DNA of 64,000 nt from Diplosphaera chodatii (taxonomy: Eukaryota; Chlorophyta; Trebouxiophyceae; Prasiolales; Stichococcaceae), in NCBI GenBank assembly GCA_032358165.1, contig JAALGY010000062.1:1240001-1304000 (forward strand). The letters are read 5' to 3'. The notes beneath the pieces are model-generated. The model saw only the letters and a program-made list of their open reading frames with translations. It was not told the origin of the DNA and searched no databases. Positions 59,401-64,000 of this stretch are shown here, piece after piece. Both the position numbers and the translations under genes were made by a program. Position 1 is the stretch's first letter, and each line of letters starts with the position of its first letter.

Positions 59401-62400
59401 TCCAGCTGCTCCTGTGCCGCGGCCATGGCGGCGCGCACACCAGCAAGCTGCTGCTGCAGCTCCGCTGTGGCCTCACTGACGTCCGACTGTGCCTAGCAAG
59501 CGAGCACGCACCATCCAGTTGAGAAGCAGCCAAGCAGCCAACCATCTTGAAAAATTTAACGGTGCTGCGGTCGTGTGATCGACCTAGACATTGCCATACG
59601 TCAGCTTTCTGGCTTTGGTGCAAATCCCAAACCTGCTCCTCTGCCGCAGCCAGGCGCCGCCGGAGGTCAGTCTCCTCTGCGGCGTGCTCCTGCAATGCTG
59701 CTGCGAGTTCCTGCGCTGCGCTTTCCTCCGCTTCCTGCAGCTGCTGCTTTGCAGCGGCGGCCGCCTCCTGTGCCGCCTGCACCCTCCGCTGTGCATTGCC
59801 AAACGCCACTTCAAGCGTCGCGATCTCTGCCCGCAGCGACCGGACCTGCATATCAGAATGGTGCGACCCTGATGCATGAACTGGAACCAAGCCCCGGCAA
59901 AGTGCAGCTTTTCCAGCTTGCAGGCACCCCTGTTCACTGCCTGCCAGCTGCTCAGCGTGGATGACCAGCCAATCTGTGACTACTAGCTGACAAAACCCCG
60001 CCTGTGCCTGCAGGACAGTCGTCTCCTCCTGAGCCGCAGCCTGCACGGTCGCAAACCGCTCGGCAGCTGCCCTGGCCTCGGCCTCGCTGTTGCGCTTTGC
60101 CGCCTCAGCAGCAGCGGCTTCCAGCTGCCGCTTGTCCTCCAGGGCCTCCACAGCTGCCTTCTGCGTCGCCAGCTCGTCCTGTTAGCAGCACATAAACCAT
60201 TCATTGTATCAGCTGCCTGCTGGCAGTTGAATTGCCTGCTGGCAGTTGAATTGATTCATAAACATTGCGTCTTGCATAGCGGACGCCAACGCATCTTACT
60301 GACTCTTTGTCATGCGATGACACCTCAGATGCATGTCAGCAGGTGCTAACGATGTGGCAGGCACAGCAACCTGCAGGATCTCGAGGGCGACGCGATGCTT
60401 TTGTTCAGCCTGCGCCATCGCCGTCTGCGCTGTGCACAGCTGCGTCTCAAGCTGGGCGGCGCCAGCGAGGGCACTGCCGTAATTGTCCCACGCAGAAGCC
60501 CTCAGAGCCTCCAGTTCCTGCGCAACGATGGGTGTGACATTGTACCTGTATGCGGCTGCTGGCAGGCTGCATGAGCAAACCGCCATCTAGCCCCACGTCA
60601 GAAGTGCTCTGTCAAGCTTCTCAGTGGCTTGACAACAGCATGCAGGGCCCTTCGCCCACCAGCGCTCGCTGTTGGAGCAGCTTGCTGCCGTCCCTGGCCG
60701 CATCCAGGTCCCGCGCTGCCACTGCCAGCTGAGTTGCCAGCGCCGCCATCTCGACAGCATGCTGACCTTCTACACCGCGGGCCGCCGTGAGTTGCTGCTT
60801 CAGCTCAGCAATCTCGCACTCCTGATAACCCTGTACCTCCTCAGCTGATGTCAGCCGCTGCCAGAGCTCCGCAGCGGCCTGCTCGTGCTGGTCCCTGCGC
60901 GATCAGAAGGTGCAGCTTGTTGGCGACCAAGCGATGCAGAGTGGCAGCGTCGCAAGTCATGTTCAGCGTTGTGATGCGAGCCTGACTGTGCTGAACCAGT
61001 ATGTGATTGCTTCACACCTAGCCTCCTTGGCAGCAGTCAGCTGGTTGATCAGTTGAGCGGCAGCCTCATCCTGCCCGCACCGCGATCTGTCAGCTGCCGC
61101 CAGCTGAGAGCGGACATCTGCAACTGTCTGCTGGTGCTCGGTGCAAGCCGCCTCTGTTGCGAGTAGCTGCGCGGCCAGCTTTGCAGAGGAGCCCTCAGCA
61201 TCCTGCATACACAGATGCTTTGTGGTCTCAACGTGAACAAGGCTGTCAACCCATCCGTAATAAACTTGGCTCGAAAGGTCAGTGTTCGTCCCAGCCTGAC
61301 GGGCGTTTTCAGACGAGGCCAGCTGCGATCGGAGCCGAGACGCTGCCTGCTCATGTTGTCGGCTGGCGTCCTGTGCGGCGGTCATCTGCCGCTGCAGGTC
61401 TGTGGCTGTTGATTCCTTCTGCTGCACCTCGTCCCGGGCAGCTGCAAGCTGATCCGCCATGTCTTCACACTGTTCCTGTCATTGACACGAGACCAGGTTC
61501 CAGTGTCGGTCATCACACACAGTCTGCAGACTGCATGGCAGCACCGGCAGCAATCGACCCTCACTGCCAAAAGCCTCCATCTGATCATGCTAATGTGTAC
61601 AGCAGGAAGCATGCTCAAGGCGTCCCGCCGGGCGCACCCTCAGGTGCGCCTCACACTGGCGCGCCTCCTCACACGCGCCGCGTGCCGCCGCCAGCAGGCT
61701 GCGCAGGTCGTCAGCGGCGTCTTCAGCGCCCTGGAGACTCTGCCGCGCAACGGCTGCGTCCGACTGCGCCGCGGCGAGCTCCGCGCGGCAGCTGTGCAGC
61801 GCACGTGCGGATTCGTCGGCACCTGCCAACGCCTGCTGCAGCTCGCCTTCCAGCCCAGCCACGCACTCGGCATGCGCAGCAGCCGCGCCGTCAGCCTGCA
61901 GCAAGGCCCGCCGCAGCCTGTCCATCTCAGCCGCTGCTGTGGCTGCCTGCTGTGCTGAGCGGCAGTCAGCTACTGCAGCGTCCGCCGCCTGCTTCGCCAG
62001 AACTGCTGCAGCCTCAGCCTCAGCCCTGGCCGCCTGCTCTGCGGCCAGCTGCTGCAGCGCTGCGGCTTCCCGTCGCTCGGCGTCCGCCCGCGCCCGCCCA
62101 GCAGCAGCCGCGGCATCCTCTGCCTGCAGCCTGCCAGCCTCAGCCGCAGCCCGACCCTGCTCCGCCAGCCCATCCGCAGCCTCTGCCGCCGATCTTGCAG
62201 CGCTCGCAGCCGCAGCGGCGGCATCCTCTGCTGCCGTCTTCGCATCCTCTGCAGCCAGGGCGCAGCGCTGCCAGAACTCCAGGTCCGCTCGCACCCCCAG
62301 GAGCGTGTGCTCATTCGCGGTGCGCTGCTCATCCAGCTGCGCCTGCAGCGCAGTGACCTGCAGGAGGAGCACAGCCGTTCAGACGGATGTACACTCAGAT

Positions 62401-64000
62401 GACCCTCTGCCCTCAGCACACACTAAGCAAACACAGCATGCAGCACAAGGATGTCGGCATGTGATGACAAGCCGCGGGCTCGTTACACCTGCAGACCAGG
62501 AAACTGCCAACGCAGCTGTCGACTGCGGGTCACCTCGGCTGCGGACGCCTCAGCCTGGCAGGCGTCCGCCTCCTGCCGGTCCGCCAGCTGCGACTGCAGC
62601 GTCCCACACTTGGACTCCCACTCCGCTGCCGCTGACAGCTGCGCCCGCAGCAGGCCATCCTGCAACAGGAACACTCGCCCGTTTGCCGGCGTTGCATGTG
62701 AGACCTGTGCTCTCCTACCCATGGACGGGAGATGCGTATTCCCTATCCAACAAGGCATTAGGTAGCACTCGTCGTACCTGGCGAATGATCTCGCCCTCGT
62801 ATGCAACCACCTTCTCGGACTGCGCAGCGAGCCGAGACTCCAGGGCCGCATTCTCTGCCACCAGCTGGTCCCTGCAGCCAGTGTGCCGAACGCTCAGCAC
62901 AGGCAGGGTTCTCAAACTCGATCGCAATGCAGTGACTGAGGAACTGTCACTCGATGTTTGAAGCTGCCGGGCCATGAACCGCACTCATGATGCTGACACT
63001 GCAATTGTCCATGCTACGATGCCGGAAAAGCGATGCATGTGGCCAGGACTGCACTGCCAGTGCTCACCGCTGCAGTGTAAGGTTATGGACCAGCGGCTTG
63101 ATAGTGTCGCGACTGCAGCGGCGTGCCTCGTCTGCCGCCGCTAGCTTTGCTGCCAGCTCCACACGTTCGGCATTAGCAGCCTCCAGCCGTGCGCCTACCT
63201 CATCGGCATTGGCACGCAGCTGCGGCAATGTGTACCATGTCAGGAGGGTATCCCAAAGTATCAAACTATCAATTGACTGACAACAGCAAGAAGTCTTCCC
63301 GGCGTGAATGCATGAAAGTCAGCAAGCTCGTGCAAAGATTTCAGTGATCTCCACTGCCGAAACCAGGAGCGCACTTGGGCAAGCGTGGTCTGCAGCGCGG
63401 CCACCGTCGCCTGCAGCTGTGCCTTGTCCTCTGCACGAGCAGCGAGCTCTTTCGCAGCGATGGTGCTCTGCTCCTGCAGCTGCCCCACAGCCGCTGATTG
63501 CGCCGCCTGCAACCGTGCGATCTGGCGCACCAGCGAGTCGGATGTGCCGTCCTGCAGACGAAAGCAACCCCACAGCCTGTAGCATTAGTCTGCCTGATGT
63601 TGTTGTGTCCAATCCTGCGCCGAACAAGGTCAGACCCTGCTGCTTGGACCAGTGTTGAATCGCATCACCTGTGAATGCAATGGTGAGCCATCTGCATCCG
63701 ATGTCACAGCAGCGGCAGCGGCAGACTGCGCAGCCTCAAGCGCCTGCAGCGATGCCGCTGCTTCCGCTGCCAGCCGTGCATGCTCGGCTTCAGCGTGCTT
63801 CTGATCAGCCTCCAGCTGCAGTACCCTGTATAATCAGATTCTCAGGTCTAAGCCCACGGCTGCCTGCCCATATAGTTTTGCCATCATACAAGCATCCTAC
63901 AAGACCGACTTAAGTCGCGGTGCTACAGCCGAACGAAGACAGGCATCATCCGGAAGCAGGCAACAGCTCGCCTGGCTGCAGCTGTTGCAGCTCGCTGCTC
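56404..64000 (-). CDS. long alanine-rich coiled-coil protein, 5' end beyond the right edge
   Basis: A train of GC-rich minus-strand exons encodes heptad-patterned, Ala/Glu/Gln/Arg-rich helices with almost no Gly or Pro inside the coil. Examples are LQLEADQKHAEAEHARLAAE (about 63820), AQLQATVAALQTTLAQVRSW (about 63430), the large exon 62359-61640 (VTALQAQLDEQRTANEHTLL, AAEDAKTAAEDAAAAAASAA, AQSDAAVARQSLQGAEDAAD), DEVQQKESTATDLQRQMTAA (about 61430), MEALEDKRQLEAAAAEAAKR (about 60150), VRSLRAEIATLEVAFGNAQR (about 59848), ELAAAVGRESGLEARLSAEA (about 59130), RLRVELASARQAATQAAAAL (about 57740), LAEAHAQLDGTRAALATLQQ (about 57110) and the last exon ELQGEVQAKTAECDMQLDVI ending SSRASSRG at TAG/TGA 56404-56406. 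No motor, kinase or membrane domain is visible. Such proteins are often golgins, centrosomal or basal-body scaffolds; I cannot choose. The gene spans more than 7.6 kb. Confidence 0.7.
60215..60252. repeat. 19-bp perfect tandem duplication in an intron
   Basis: The unit GCCTGCTGGCAGTTGAATT occurs at 60215-60233 and again directly at 60234-60252, between two exons of the coiled-coil gene. Confidence 0.9.

Noticed and set aside
1..64000. CRISPR arrays, phage or bacterial defence islands, insertion sequences, tRNA or rRNA genes
   Set aside because: Looked for repeats with spacers, operon-like runs, transposase motifs and tRNA T-loop signatures; none seen, and the spliced eukaryotic genes explain the window.

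Overview
This window is nuclear DNA of an intron-rich green alga, probably a unicellular chlorophyte (trebouxiophyte or core chlorophyte; I cannot be more precise from sequence alone). The clues are GC-rich exons broken by short introns of about 90-200 nt with GTG(A/C)G-type donors and TGCAG acceptors, and algal or plant-type proteins: a three-RRM protein like the C3 subunit of Chlamydomonas CHLAMY1, EGF-plus-exostosin GT47 proteins, and a Rab1/YptC1-type GTPase. I see no prokaryotic operon, CRISPR array, rRNA, tRNA or transposon. Exon joins were made by hand from splice sites, reading frame and family similarity. Gene ends are firmer than gene starts.

Layout, left to right: an unidentified gene fragment runs off the left edge (-). 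Then come ASY1/HOP1 meiotic HORMA protein (-, 899-4619); THOC3/TEX1 WD40 protein (+, 5546-7547); two tandem EGF-exostosin glycosyltransferase paralogues (+, 8151-12250 and 12717-16830); a CELF/CHLAMY1-C3-like RNA-binding protein (-, 17834-21903); an ATAD2/Yta7-type AAA-ATPase with a bromodomain (-, 22185-29649); chaperonin subunit CCT7 (+, 30738-34107); an EF-hand protein (+, about 34821-35767); an MPDU1-like PQ-loop protein (-, 36110-37531); a protein combining a SAND-like and an ARID domain (+, 37655-41202); SEC24 (-, 41469-48015); RAB1 (+, 48654-50274); PIG-P (+, 50740-51406); a PRISE-type short-chain dehydrogenase (-, 52115-55911); and a long alanine-rich coiled-coil protein that runs off the right edge (-, 56404-64000).

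The genes do not form one pathway. Two themes recur. The first is ER/Golgi traffic and glycosylation: the GT47 pair, MPDU1, SEC24, RAB1 and PIG-P. The second is nuclear chromatin and RNA work: ASY1, THOC3, the C3-like protein, ATAD2 and SAND-ARID.

The most interesting observations are the SAND-like plus ARID architecture; the GT47 tandem pair, whose intron sets differ at four places and which share a nearly identical 98-nt EGF segment that looks like gene conversion; the ATAD2 homologue whose bromodomain appears to lack the acetyl-lysine-anchoring asparagine; a CCT7 first coding exon of only two codons; a PRISE enzyme with a shortened catalytic-tyrosine region; and an ASY1 that keeps a closure-motif-like C-terminus.
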